Of a stretch of DNA of 64,000 bases, positions 1 to 11,010 are shown piece by piece. The notes below the pieces were generated by a model. That model was not told where the DNA came from, searched no databases, and saw only the letters and a list, made by a program, of their open reading frames with translations. The stretch covers positions 34,320,497-34,384,496 of the forward strand of contig NC_087156.1 in assembly GCF_035594125.1 (NCBI RefSeq), given 5' to 3'. The translations under genes and the position numbers were made by a program. This DNA comes from Scylla paramamosain. Lineage: Eukaryota; Arthropoda; Malacostraca; Decapoda; Portunidae. How positions within the stretch are numbered: position 1 is the first letter of the stretch; each line of letters starts with the position of its first letter.

Positions 1-250
1 AAATAAGGGAAAATGTAAGAAGTCATCAGGCCCAAACGTGGCAGTCCCTGAATAAAACATACACACCATTTCCACCTATCATCTCCATCCATAAATTTGT
101 CTAATCTTTTAAAGTTCCCCAATGACTCAGCCCCAACAACCTGGTTACCGAGTCCATTCCATTCATCTACCACTCTATTTGAGTAAGTTATGTGAAATCG
201 TGATAGATATGGATAAAATTCTAGGAAGTTGAAAAGAAAATTATCTTAGA
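1..250 (-). pseudogene. C-terminal end of a non-LTR retrotransposon ORF2 (5' and 3' incomplete)
   Basis: Read on the minus strand from about 198 to the window edge there is an open frame without stops. It contains NRVVDEWNGLGNQVVGAES followed by a FKRLDKFMDGDDRW-like stretch. A V-x-x-W-N-x-L motif followed by an SxxxFKxxLDKxxx motif is the usual C-terminal tail of CR1/Jockey-group LINE reverse-transcriptase proteins, downstream of the RT domain. Weaker similarity may extend to about 250. The rest of the element's 3' end lies left of the window and no catalytic RT motif is present, so this is a dead fragment. The same LDKFMDG tail recurs at 47484-47604 on the plus strand, so the family has at least two tails here. 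The class is inferred from the motif, not from alignment. Confidence 0.72.
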
Positions 251-1624
<1,374 letters not shown>

Positions 1625-1796
1625 CCTTCTCCCTCCGCTTCCCCTCGCATACGGGTAATTAAAGCAGAGGAGCAATGGAACTGAATAGCCATCAAGACAT
1701 TGGGAACAGAAAACCTCGTCAGGGTCCCTTTCATTACCTCTCAGCTGCAGTGACTCCAGATGAGGGTAACTTAATCCAGAATCCTGCATAACATTA

Positions 1797-2423
1797 AGCC
1801 GCGTTCAGACCTGTGCGCCTTTCGCCTGGTTGCTGTGCATCTTCCTATGTATCTACGCATGCAACACGCACACTCACGCATGCATCTAGCTACACGCCTC
1901 TTCCCCTTTGGATGCGCATGCCTCTTTTTGTTGACACCTGGAGTGAAGCACACATACTCTTTTCAGTCGTCAAGATGTCTGCTCTGAACCAAGCAGTTGC
2001 TGCTGCTGCTGCAAATGCTATTATTTTGCTACAAAGACGAAATCGAGATAAAAAGTGTGTGGTGCTGGGTCAGTGAATATTTTGCACGTCGGAGAGTATG
2101 TGTGAGTGTAAAAGAAGAGATAAGGAGCTAGTCATTCACAGACAAGTTTATATTTTTTCCATTGGACCAATCAGCCATACTGGCAATACAAAGGACGACC
2201 TGAAAATAGGGTATATTAATCCGTGGATGACGAGCGACTTGCACGAGTCTCCCCTTCCTGGATGGGGAGACACTTGCGCCTTCATGAGTCTGAGCACGTT
2301 GGCCTGTGCGCACAGATTTGAAGCATGCCTTATCTTGCACCGATTCATGCCTCTGCATACCTCTTCATGCAAAGGCACATGCCTCCAGTGTGCACGAAAA
2401 TTTGCACAGCTCTGAACGCGCCT
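1797..2423 (+). mobile_element. Non-autonomous PIF/Harbinger-like DNA transposon, 627 bp, with TTA target duplication
   Basis: Both ends carry matching inverted termini that fit AGSCGCGTTCAGASCTGTGC. The left terminus starts at 1797. The right one ends at 2423 and is its reverse complement with two mismatches over 20 bp. The trinucleotide TTA lies directly outside on both sides (1794-1796 and 2424-2426), matching the 3 bp TWA target duplication of the PIF/Harbinger superfamily. Subterminal GCATGC-type motifs are repeated near both ends (about 1857-1920 and 2320-2390). An internal open segment (1975-2076) resembles the N-terminus of a Harbinger nuclease, but the DDE domain is absent. It is therefore an internally deleted derivative needing transposase from elsewhere. 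It directly abuts a different TIR element at 2431. The ends are well supported; the superfamily is inferred from TSD, termini and the protein remnant. Confidence 0.72.
1975..2076 (+). pseudogene. Remnant of Harbinger-type transposase N-terminus
   Basis: An ATG at 1975 opens a 33-codon frame containing VAAAAANAIILLQRRNRDKK and a short basic stretch, ending in TGA at 2074. Animal HARBI1-like and Harbinger nucleases often begin with an Ala-rich segment followed by a LL-x-RR-x-R-x-K/R run before the catalytic domain. What follows shows none of the transposase DDE motifs, so only the first part survives. Its position inside an element with a TTA duplication supports the reading. An alternative is a chance Ala/Arg-rich frame from GCT repeats; the context makes that less likely. 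Confidence 0.45.
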
Positions 2424-2430
2424 TTAAGGA

Positions 2431-2648
2431 CGATATTCTGAAACGCTTCTGTGCCTCACTTCCGCTACTTTCACAAGGCTTTAGTTGAAGTTACACGAGT
2501 TGTTAAGGGTGTTTTTACGGTTTTAGTGACAGATTAACAAGATTCCTACATTATGAACAGGAGAAACACTTTAAGAACCCGGCTAATCATCTCTGTGGCC
2601 TTAGAAAATAGTTGCGGGTAGAGATCAAAGCGTTTCAAAAAACGGGCC
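2431..2648 (+). mobile_element. TIR element (MITE-like), family A copy 1, ~218 bp
   Basis: The left end reads ATATTCTGAAACGCTTCTG. The right end reads CAAAGCGTTTC followed by a C/G-rich GGGCC, so the termini are imperfect inverted repeats. The whole body aligns by eye with 22343-22564 and 58171-58394 in the same orientation. Shared landmarks in order are AAGGCTTTAGTT, a GGTT-TAGTGACAGAT segment, GAGAAACACT, CGGCTAAT, CTGTGGCC and GCAAAGCGTTT. It is non-coding and under 250 bp with inverted ends, as expected for a MITE. Target duplication and superfamily are unresolved. Confidence 0.75.
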
Positions 2649-3362
2649 TATGACAGGCTTGGGATGTGAGCACTGGCCACCACTAAAAGCCAGAAATGTA
2701 GATGAACTGAAATACATGGTCAGTGATACAGAAATGCAAGACACGTTTGGTGTAACATAAAGAATGGTGTGGAGTAAAAGAATAAGGTGGAATTAGGCAA
2801 GGAGTTCAGAATAGGATAGAATGAAGAGGTGAGGTGGAAGATCAAGTGAATGTAAATTGTGATTAAGATTAAGAGATGAAGTGTAGTGAAATTAGTGATG
2901 AATGGAACATGTGGATAGTGTGATGGAGGTGAAGTGGAGAATGCAAAGACGTTGTTGTGGTGAAGAGATTAGATACGAGGCAAGATGAAATTAGTGAATG
3001 GGAATTAGGAATGCAAGACGTGGAGGAGATATGGTGTGTAAAAACATTGACTGCACACACGTGGAATAGCAAATTAAGTGGCGGTGGAGAGGAGCGAGAG
3101 TGAGAGAGAGAGAGATGGTCAGCAAACACCCACCTCGCTCTACTTTGCTCATTGACGGGGTGTGGTGCTTCTTGTGCGGCGAGAATCCAAACTTACTCCT
3201 CTTCTGCTCGCCGCCGTCCAGCGCCTCCTTGTCTGAGCCCACCTCGGCACAAATACACTTCGACACTCCAAACCCCATTTTCTTTATCTCTTGTATCGAC
3301 TTTCTGTTCCCTTAACACTCAACACTTGTCACTGATCTCGAGGCATTGTTATTCATTTCCAG
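2649..3362. other. No recognisable gene; purine-rich then mixed DNA
   Basis: Weakly repetitive G/A-rich sequence with GATGAAGTGTAG-like motifs at about 2750-3000, then ordinary mixed sequence. Nothing coding was recognised. A pyrimidine-rich stretch ending in AG at 3361-3362 could serve as a 3' splice site for the candidate exon that follows. Confidence 0.45.
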
Positions 3363-3372
3363 CGTCTACATC

Positions 3373-3564
3373 ATGAGCAGAACGCGGAGATGGGCGTGGC
3401 TGACGAAGACGTGGGTGTGGCGCAGCCTGAGTTTACCTTTTTTAATCGGTGGTCATTTCCCTTCCACAGTTTGGCGTTGGTCTGATTGCCTCCGCGGCGG
3501 ACATAGCGAGGCCACCTGCAGACAGACACAGACGCGAGAGGGACGGGCACTGGACGGGGGCGAG
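3373..3564 (+). other. Weak candidate exon: 64 open codons ending at a strong GTAAGT 5' splice-site match
   Basis: An ATG at 3373 opens exactly 64 codons up to GAG|GTAAGT, with the donor at 3565-3570, so the exon would end in phase 0. A plausible acceptor (TTCATTTCCAG) ends at 3362, giving a possible 202 nt internal exon; a first exon is also possible. The segment is CpG-richer than its surroundings. The predicted peptide, starting MSRTRRWAWLTKTW, resembles nothing I recognise and has no obvious domain. Single splice-site matches are common by chance in 64 kb, so this is only a lead. Confidence 0.2.
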
Positions 3565-3869
3565 GTAAGTGTTGCTTCACGTTGCGCTCCTCGTTATCGT
3601 CACCATCGCCGCATCGCCGGGCAGGTTACGGTGTTACTTTATCACGCATACGCCTTTCTCGCTGCACATGTTTACCAACTTATTTACGGACTTTTATTAT
3701 TTTCTTTTTTTTCTTTTTTCACTATTAAACCGCCTCAGTAAAGGTTTGGGGTCATGGTTCACTCCTGTCGCGTGGTGGATGCAGGGAGTGTGAGGTTCTG
3801 CTGCCACCGACACGCCTGGAAAGAAAACGAATAACATGAGACGAGAAACAAACGAACATTGGATTTTTA

Positions 3870-4365
3870 AGCATAACGGTAATGGCTTGCGCTGTACCTT
3901 CTACCTCGATGATGTCACAAAAAAAATGCTTGAAAATTCTTGAGTCACAGCTGTAGGACAATTTTCACTCTAGTTATAAAATAATAGAATAACGCAATAT
4001 CCATGTAAAGAGAATTATGTAACACTCCTTTCGACAGTGCCATAAAAAAATACTTCTAAATTCTTAATAAATTACAGCTGCAGGACAGTTTTCATCAGAA
4101 TTGTGGAAGAGAGAGATGATGAAATAACGCAATATCCATGTTGAGAGAATTATACAACACTCCAATACTGCCATGAAAATCCTCCTGAATTATTAAATAA
4201 CAGCTTTAGGACACTTGGAATAATGAGAGAGAATAAAGATGATATAACGTAGTACACATGTAGACAGAAAATTGTACACCAGTCCTCTATATACTGTCAT
4301 AAAGATGCTTCCATTCGAATAATAAGAGGATAAAGATGATAAAATAACACAGTATCCATGTAAAT
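3870..4365 (+). repeat. Degenerate tandem satellite, about four units of 100-135 bp
   Basis: The landmark ATAACGCAATATCCATGT recurs in diverged form at 3989, 4124, 4244 and 4344, with a more diverged start near 3873. Between landmarks each unit keeps the same order: AGAGAATTAT, ACACTCC, a TGCCATAAA stretch, and CAGCT-TAGGACA. Spacing shrinks from 135 to 120 to 100 bp, suggesting accumulated deletions. It is A/T-rich and non-coding, and I cannot assign it to a named satellite. Confidence 0.75.
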
Positions 4366-4718
4366 AAAACCGCAACTTCCCGCGAACAAAGTGGAAACAA
4401 AACCATTTTACGTTTTGCTTCCACCGAAAGTTATGAAATCTGGACCGTGCCTGACGCCCCTGATTGCATGTCCATCAGTGGGATTTATACTGTGATCCAT
4501 CGCCTCGGAGCTTATGGCTACATCACTTATTTTCCGTCAATCCATTCATCCCGATCGTTACTCCTGGAGGCGGCGTGTTTGTCTTTTCATCAGTTTGTGT
4601 GTAGGTGCGTGTGTTGCTAAGTGGTGTTAATGATGATGATGATGATGGGGGGTGGTGTGTGGGTGTGGTGAGGTGATGTTAATGCATGTGATTATTAGGT
4701 GGTAATGTACGATGAGAT

Positions 4719-4763
<45 letters not shown>

Positions 4764-5766
4764 GTTAGTGTGCGTGTGGTTAGGCAGTGTCATTGTGTGT
4801 GTGGTAAGGTAAGTGTGGATTCAAGGAGCGTTTGTTTGTCATCGTCCAAATGCTTTGTTGTCCTCCAATGCGGTCCTGTGTGTTTAATAAATGACTATGG
4901 GTAGCCTTTGCTTTCGTTGGAGCTTCCTGCTTTTTTTTCTGCAGTATTACAACTTAAGTAATACGCCTCTTGTTTATCTCGAGTATGTATATACTCGTAT
5001 GTAGTTCTGTACGTATGCATACATACATCCATACATACACACAAGTATATACATACATAAGACGGATAACTCAGTTATTACAATTGGAATACTATATGTA
5101 ATGTATCTATCTAATATTTCTATCTAATATATCTACCTCTCTATCACTGTATCCAACTGTTCTTTTTTTTCGTTTAGTCAAACGTCCATTTTTCTATTTT
5201 TCCTGTGATTTAGGAATAGCTATTATCAACAAAATGTATTTTCCAAAAGAAGTCACTGAACACTGTGATAGAAATCATGAAACATACATGGTAGTATCGT
5301 TTATGAATAACACAGCAATCCTAACGTGTGTAGCGGCGAGGTCATTGGCATTACTCGCCCATCAAAGGTTGGGAAACGTTTGAGTGCAGCAGAGGTTACG
5401 GTGCCGCGTTCCCGCTCCGCTTGCTGTAAAGGGCCCTGTGTGTTTACCAGCTGCTGCAGCCTCACCTGTGGCTTGATTTGAAGGGCTGGAAGGCAGGTGG
5501 CCAGAAAGGTGCTGTCATGAAGATACAGAATGCAGCATGAGGATGTCACGCAAGGATGATGCATAGAGGATTAGGGGCTTCAATGAGGAGGCGGAAGAAC
5601 ATTAGTCATGTCAGCAGCCAGTTGGGCACCCCAAACCAAAGTATGCGAACAGCGAGTGAAGAAGACGACGTTACCAGACTCAAAGTTCATTCGATTATTT
5701 ATTTATTTATTTATTTTTTTTTTTTTCTAAAAAGAATGCACTCGGCACGGAGTGATACTCCATTTG
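4366..5766. other. No recognisable gene; includes a (TG)n array at ~4720-4760
   Basis: Mixed unique DNA with a short (GAT)n run near 4631-4646, a (TG)n array at 4720-4760, TACATACA-type sequence near 5015-5060, and an A/T-rich (TTTA)n/T run at 5697-5730. A short open frame on the minus strand (5301-5564) has no recognisable motif. Confidence 0.55.
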
Positions 5767-6060
5767 TCGCTCACTGTCGCCACAAAGTACGTGTGACAAG
5801 TTGCCGACATCTGGATTGAGTTAGTGTAGCGTGAATTAGAATACGAAGCAGTGTGAATGATGGAAACCTGTCATATCTGAGGACTTTCCCCCATTCCCTG
5901 CCTTCCCAGTCGCCGCTCACTGTCGCCACAAAGTACGTGTGACAAGTTGCCGACATCTGGATTGAGTTAATGTAGCGTGAATTAGAATACGAGGAAGGGT
6001 GAATGATGGAAACTTGTCATATCTAAGGACTTTCCCCCATTCACTGCCTTCCCAGTCGCT
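5767..6060. repeat. Two-copy tandem duplication, period 146 bp
   Basis: TCACTGTCGCCACAAAGTAC occurs at 5771 and again at 5917. The full units (GTCGC-CACAAAGTACGTG through CCCCATTC-CTGCCTTCCCAGTCGC) differ at only a handful of positions, so the duplication is fairly young. A frame open across both copies gives the repeated minus-strand peptides and is not a gene. Confidence 0.92.
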
Positions 6061-6351
6061 GGTCATTGGTATTAAGGATTGCAGACTTAATTTCCGGATT
6101 AATGATATGGTCATTTGCGTCGAATAGATTTTATTTAGGTGATCATATAAATTAGTCAAGGTAATATCCCATAATTTACTCAAGTCAATACCTAATGTTC
6201 TGCTGTTGGAACAAGAGTCCTACGAAGTGAGATAATAAATATACAGATTTATTTTACACATTAATATAACTGTTTTCCTTGTGAAATTGGTGCGGCAATT
6301 TTACGCTTGTTTGTTAGCTGCTGGAAACCCTGTATTCACCTAAAAGGGGGA

Positions 6352-6404
6352 ACGCAAAACTGTAAATGTGCTAGTGTGCTGTAAATTTTAGTTTCTCTTT
6401 AGTG
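6352..6404 (+). repeat. Left arm of a 53 bp perfect inverted repeat
   Basis: Positions 6352-6404 are the exact reverse complement of 7268-7320. Identity stops abruptly on both sides. The 863 bp between the arms hold a (TC)n array and no coding region. Together with the second nested inversion at 7223-7345 this looks like a rearrangement scar or assembly join rather than a transposon end. Confidence 0.93.
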
Positions 6405-6561
6405 CACCGTCCCTTAGTTAATTATGATTGATCTAATTGCAGACATATTCTTATTATCGATATTGTTAGTCACGTGCAGCGAACATTGGTGCAGTAAAGC
6501 AGTAATCCTGTTCGGTATACTTTATGCCACGAATTAGATGTCCTCTTTCTTTTTCTCCAAA

Positions 6562-6563
<2 letters not shown>

Positions 6564-6628
<65 letters not shown>
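6564..6628. repeat. (TC)n microsatellite
   Basis: Uninterrupted TC dinucleotides, about 65 bp, inside the arms of the 53 bp inverted repeat. Confidence 0.98.
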
Positions 6629-6630
<2 letters not shown>

Positions 6631-7222
6631 GACAAATGTGTGTCTGTAAGCGGAGCCTCGTGATCCCTGTGAAAAATGTTATGTAAATTTATGTACGCCA
6701 CAAATTCCGGACTGCCTCGCTTATATCCCGCTGCTCCACATTGCATAATACAGGACGTCAAAATTAGATGGTAATATTACCACACGTGCGACGATAAAGA
6801 AAGGAGAAAACCTACACACACTATACACTACTAACATTACGTATACAAGCAGCGGAAAGGTATTGAAAATATTTTAGTATAAGTAGTTTCTTGGGCACAT
6901 ACTGGCCTTAATAATTGTGAGGAATGTTAAGAATGTTACGTATGTGGAAGACGAGGAAGGAAGCGTGGCAAGGCAGGAATGTTACTACCGCCCCCCCCCA
7001 CACACACAAAGATACGTCTTCACTTCCATGCACGCAGTTACTTAATAAAGAATGTAAGCTCCATGCAAACACCTGGGCTGGCGGAGTAATTATGGGTGTG
7101 GCAGGTGGGCGGGGGCCTGTGTGGATGGCTCAGTCAGTCAGCACACCACGACCAACCATTGCCTTGCTACAGGACTGACGTAAGCCGCAGATTTATACAC
7201 CAACACAGACTCGTCAGGGAGA

Positions 7223-7345
7223 CGCATATGCCACTAGATACTCGTACATGCAAACACTGTACACACACACTAAAGAGAAACTAAAATTTACAGCACACTA
7301 GCACATTTACAGTTTTGCGTGTACGAGTATCTAGTGTCATATGCG
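7223..7345. repeat. Nested inverted repeat plus right arm of the 53 bp repeat
   Basis: Positions 7223-7247 match the reverse complement of 7321-7345 with one mismatch in 25. Between them lies 7268-7320, the exact reverse complement of 6352-6404. The two copied blocks (7268-7320 and 7321-7345) abut without a gap, yet their sources lie about 820 bp apart (6352-6404 and 7223-7247). Such a patchwork is what a template-switching replication event leaves, or a chimeric read or assembly join. Confidence 0.9.
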
Positions 7346-8175
7346 CACACACACACACACACTCCTTGTATCGCAATGGAATGTAGAACGAAGAGTCTTA
7401 GTAAGCAAAAAAATAAAAAATAAATAAAAAAATAAAAAAAGCGATAACCTCTCCATCCCCTCCCCCTTTCCCACGCACCTGTCCCCTCACTGCTCCTAAA
7501 CCATCCCTTCCCAGCCCAACCGCTCCACTTGCAGTCCTCCTATCTTATCATCCATCTCCCCCGCCAACGCTGCCAATTATCCCTCCGTCTTCCGAGTACC
7601 AGATGGTGAAAGCTGCCTTAGTCACCTTCCCCGTACTGTGCATGACGAAGGGAGGGATTCCTGAATGTTGCGTGTAGCTCCGTAGAGTTTAGTATTGTCT
7701 TGCCGCAGTGTAGTGTCTTGGCCAGGCACTGCAGAGGGTCAGGAGGCAAGCAACGGCCGGAAATGCTGATCTGGTGAATTAACTTGACACAGATTTCCAC
7801 AGTATCCAGGTCAGTCTGCTCTTCCTTCCTTCCTTGTCTTCCTCCCTTCCTCCTCTTTCACCGTTCGTCCGTTCCTCCTTCCCTCCCTCCCTCCTCTTTC
7901 CTTACTCGCTCCTCCCCCTCACAACACTATGCGGAATGTGGCACACTGCTGACTCACACATTCTTTCATCCTGCATTACTGCTCCCCGTCCCTCCCTCGC
8001 CGCCGCCACGCCGCCCTGGAGCACCGCCGCCACACAGTTACTGCCTGCCCTAAGCCTCGCGGTGTGCTCCTGTGCCCGGCGTCAGGTGAGCGCTCGGGTT
8101 GCTGAGTTTGTGAACCCTAACACCTTGCGTATTAGCTCCTTCCGTCACTAATGCACCTAGCCACCCCTTTACTAT
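7346..8175. other. No recognisable gene; C/T-rich DNA with CTTCC-type simple sequence
   Basis: A short CA run, an A/T-rich (AAATA)n stretch near 7408-7440, then pyrimidine-rich sequence. CAG|GTGAGC at about 8080-8090 resembles a 5' splice site after a CpG-rich patch, but no recognisable exon precedes it. Confidence 0.45.
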
Positions 8176-8217
8176 CTCCTCCTCCTCCTCCTCCTCCTCC
8201 TCCTCCTCCTCCTCCTC
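8176..8217. repeat. (CTC)n microsatellite
   Basis: About 14 CTC trinucleotides. On the coding frame it yields only poly-Pro or poly-Ser. Confidence 0.97.
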
Positions 8218-8951
8218 TCTGTCTTCCTTTCATCACTTCTTATGTCATTCAGCATCCTCGTCACCCACAAGATTTAAACAGCCTGCTTAACAACTTCCTT
8301 TCAACTTCCCCGCAACGCCCACGCAACTCCCACGTAACTACATTAAATAGATTCCTTTCCCTCTCTCCTTGCTTCCTTCCGTCCTACCCTTCCTCCTGCT
8401 CTCCTACCCTCCCTTCCCTTCCTCCCTCCTCCTCATCATTGCTCCCTAGGGTGTAGAGCTGTGGCTGTTCGTGTCCAGAAAGAAGCAGCGAGATTATCTT
8501 CTTTGTGATCAAGTCCTGGAAGTGAACACGATGCGGACCAAGGCTTCTCTTATCTGTATTTAGCTCCACCGGTCCGTCAGCGTTGCGTGACCTGCGACAG
8601 TATACAGCAGGAGGAGCAGGAGTAAGAGGAGGAGGAGGGAGGAGAGGGAGAGCGTATATGGAAGTGAGACAGGATGTAAAGGTGGGCGCTTAATATTAGG
8701 GAAAGGAAAAGCAGCAAGACAAGCGTAAGGAAGAAAAAAAAGTGTATGAAAAAAAATTGGTTAGAGGCGAGAAGGATTTAGCGGAGGCTATGGTAAGGGG
8801 AGGTGTAAGGAAAAAATGAATAGCCTGGGAAAATGTTTGAAGGTAAAAGATGCGGTGTAGAAAATTGTGTGGAAAAAGAATAAATAAAGTGAGGAGAAAG
8901 GCGAAGGAGAAAAATTACGCCTTAGTTGAAAATGGTGAAGATTGCGTTAGG

Positions 8952-8984
<33 letters not shown>

Positions 8985-8997
8985 CGCGCGTGCGTGC
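8952..8997. repeat. Alternating (TG)n/(CG)n tract
   Basis: TGTGTG runs interleaved with CGCGCG blocks give about 45 bp of perfect purine/pyrimidine alternation, the composition most prone to left-handed DNA. Confidence 0.93.
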
Positions 8998-9080
8998 TTA
9001 TGTGTGCTTGTGCGTTCTTGTCAGCGTGGATGCATAACATAAATATGAAGAATTTTTGTTTTATTATAAACTTGCAAGGG

Positions 9081-9081
<1 letters not shown>

Positions 9082-9151
<70 letters not shown>
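9082..9151. repeat. (TC)n microsatellite
   Basis: Pure TC dinucleotides, about 70 bp. Confidence 0.98.
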
Positions 9152-9152
<1 letters not shown>

Positions 9153-10057
9153 AGTTAATCTACTGTGTGCGTGCGTTCGTGCGCTCGCTATGTATGTGCG
9201 TGTGCGTGAGCGTGCATGTGTATATAATATAAGCTTGAATATGAAATTATTGTCGTTAAGCGGTAAACATGCAAGTTATTTCTCTTCCTTATTTTTTTTC
9301 CCATCAAAATATTTTACTTGTGTGAGTGCGTTCATGCGTGCGTGCGTGTGTATGTGTGTGTCCCCCATTTACGCTCCAGCCGAGATGCCGAGCAGGAGCG
9401 GTGGAGTGTTTGGTCGGCGCACTAACATTATGAACTCGCTGATAACTTCCTGATAACACAACTCACACTCACACAAACAACAGCGCGTGACGTCAGGTTG
9501 CCGCCGCTGACCCGCGAAAAACAGCAGGCGCCCTCTCAGCACCTCGCGCCCTGTACATTGTGGACCTTACGCCTGCACTTCGGCTTTCAACACTTGCATA
9601 TTGTGGGATTTACACCTGAATTTAATCTTCGCACCTGTTTGTTGTGGCCTCTACGTTAGTTTTGTACGTGAACTTTGGCTCTACACCTGCATGATTTGGA
9701 TTTTACACCTTTATATCAAAATTATGGGTTTTAATTTATGATATACGAGTCGCCAAGCTGGAGGAAAATTTCACGCGTGGGAAGAAATGAAAAATACACC
9801 TGAATTGTTACTCGAGACTCGCAACTACACGAGAAAAAAAAATAATAAATGAAAAAAAATATTGAAATATATCCGGGAAAAAAAAATAAATATTGCAGTA
9901 CGAACCGAATGCAGATGAAGCGAAACTGTTGGTGGTGAGGTATTACTGATTTGAATTGGTCGCGCAAGTGTCAAGACTTCTGAACTGGATAAAGGCTGGA
10001 GGACAAAATTAAATATGGGTTTTAAAATAAAGATCCTAGAAGTTTAATATACTGCGG

Positions 10058-10060
<3 letters not shown>
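9152..10060. other. No recognisable gene; a CpG-rich patch at ~9480-9560
   Basis: GT/GC-alternating sequence near 9170-9350, a CpG-rich patch containing TGACGTCA at 9488-9495, then T-rich sequence in which CACCTG-TTGTGG-type phrases recur with irregular spacing (about 9555-9715). No coding segment was recognised. Confidence 0.5.

Positions 10061-10124
<64 letters not shown>
10061..10124. repeat. (GA)n microsatellite
   Basis: Pure GA dinucleotides leading straight into the polypurine tract that follows. Confidence 0.98.
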
Positions 10125-10128
<4 letters not shown>

Positions 10129-10680
10129 AGTAGGGTGAAGGGAAACGGGAAAAAAAATAGACGGAAGGGAAGAGAAAGAAGGAATAGGTGGAAGGAAGGA
10201 GAAAAGGAAGGAAGGGAAGAGGAAGGAAGGAGAAAGGAAAGGAAGGAAGGGAGGAAAGGAGAGAAGGGGAAAGGAAGGAATAGGAGGAGGGAAGAAGGAA
10301 GGCAAGGAGGAAAGGAGAGAAGGGGAAAGGAAGGAATAGGAGGAGGGAAGAAGGAAGGAAAGGAGGAAAGTGGAGGAGGAGAGAGGAAGGAATAAGAGGA
10401 GGAAAGGAGGAAAGCAAGAATGGGGAGAGGAAGGAATTGGAGGATGGAAATATAAACGAAAGGAAGGGAGGAGGAAGGAATAGGAGGAGGGAAGGAGAAA
10501 GGAAAGGAAGGGAAGAAGAAAGAATAGGAAGGGAGAGAAGGAAGGAAAGGAAAGAGAGAAAAAAGGAGGAGGAAGGGAGAGGAGGGAAGGAGAAGGAACA
10601 GGAGGAGGGAAGGAAGGAGAAAGAAAAGGAAGGGAAGAAGAAGAAATAGGAGGAGGAAAGGATGAGGGGAGACAAGGGAT
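10125..10680 (+). repeat. Polypurine tract, ~550 bp, of GGAAGG/AGGAGG units
   Basis: Nearly all purines on the plus strand. A clear tandem duplication lies inside: AAAGGAGAGAAGGGGAAAGG occurs at 10255 and 10311 (period 56). The long overlapping open frames on both strands (poly-Ser/Pro/Phe on minus, poly-Lys/Glu/Arg on plus) are artefacts of this composition. Confidence 0.95.
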
Positions 10681-11010
10681 GTAGCGTGTGGATGGAAAGT
10701 CATTGAAGGAGAAAGGAAAGAGTTTTTTTTTTATTTCGCTTGCCACAACTGTAAAAAAAAATGCAAGACGAGACGACAAAGCATTTAGGAAGGAGACGTG
10801 TTGGGAAAGGAGGACTTGACAGGGTAGGCAGGAAGGAAGGAAGGAAGAAAGGAGAGAGGCATGGAAGAGAAGACGTATTAATAGAGTATCGTGTAGAAAC
10901 TTTTATTATTCAGTCATCTTCGCTCCACGTAGTCTCTCTGCTTCGCTGTCTGTCTGTCTAACTCAACCACTCAGTGTTGAATCTTGGTTCGTGGCTGGAA
11001 GGATCACGTG

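Noticed and set aside
8080..8090. CAG|GTGAGC as a real 5' splice site
   Set aside because: No recognisable exon or acceptor upstream; donor matches of this quality occur by chance.
9488..9495. TGACGTCA (also at 51011-51018) as CRE regulatory sites
   Set aside because: An 8 bp match is expected about once per 64 kb by chance, so two occurrences alone are not evidence.
10022..10779. Overlapping 217-247 codon frames on the minus strand
   Set aside because: Pure Ser/Phe/Leu/Pro translation of a polypurine/polypyrimidine tract. The same applies to frames at 31686-32875, 35326-35950, 37585-38272, 41194-41962, 45309-46161, 46259-47089 and 53769-54562.
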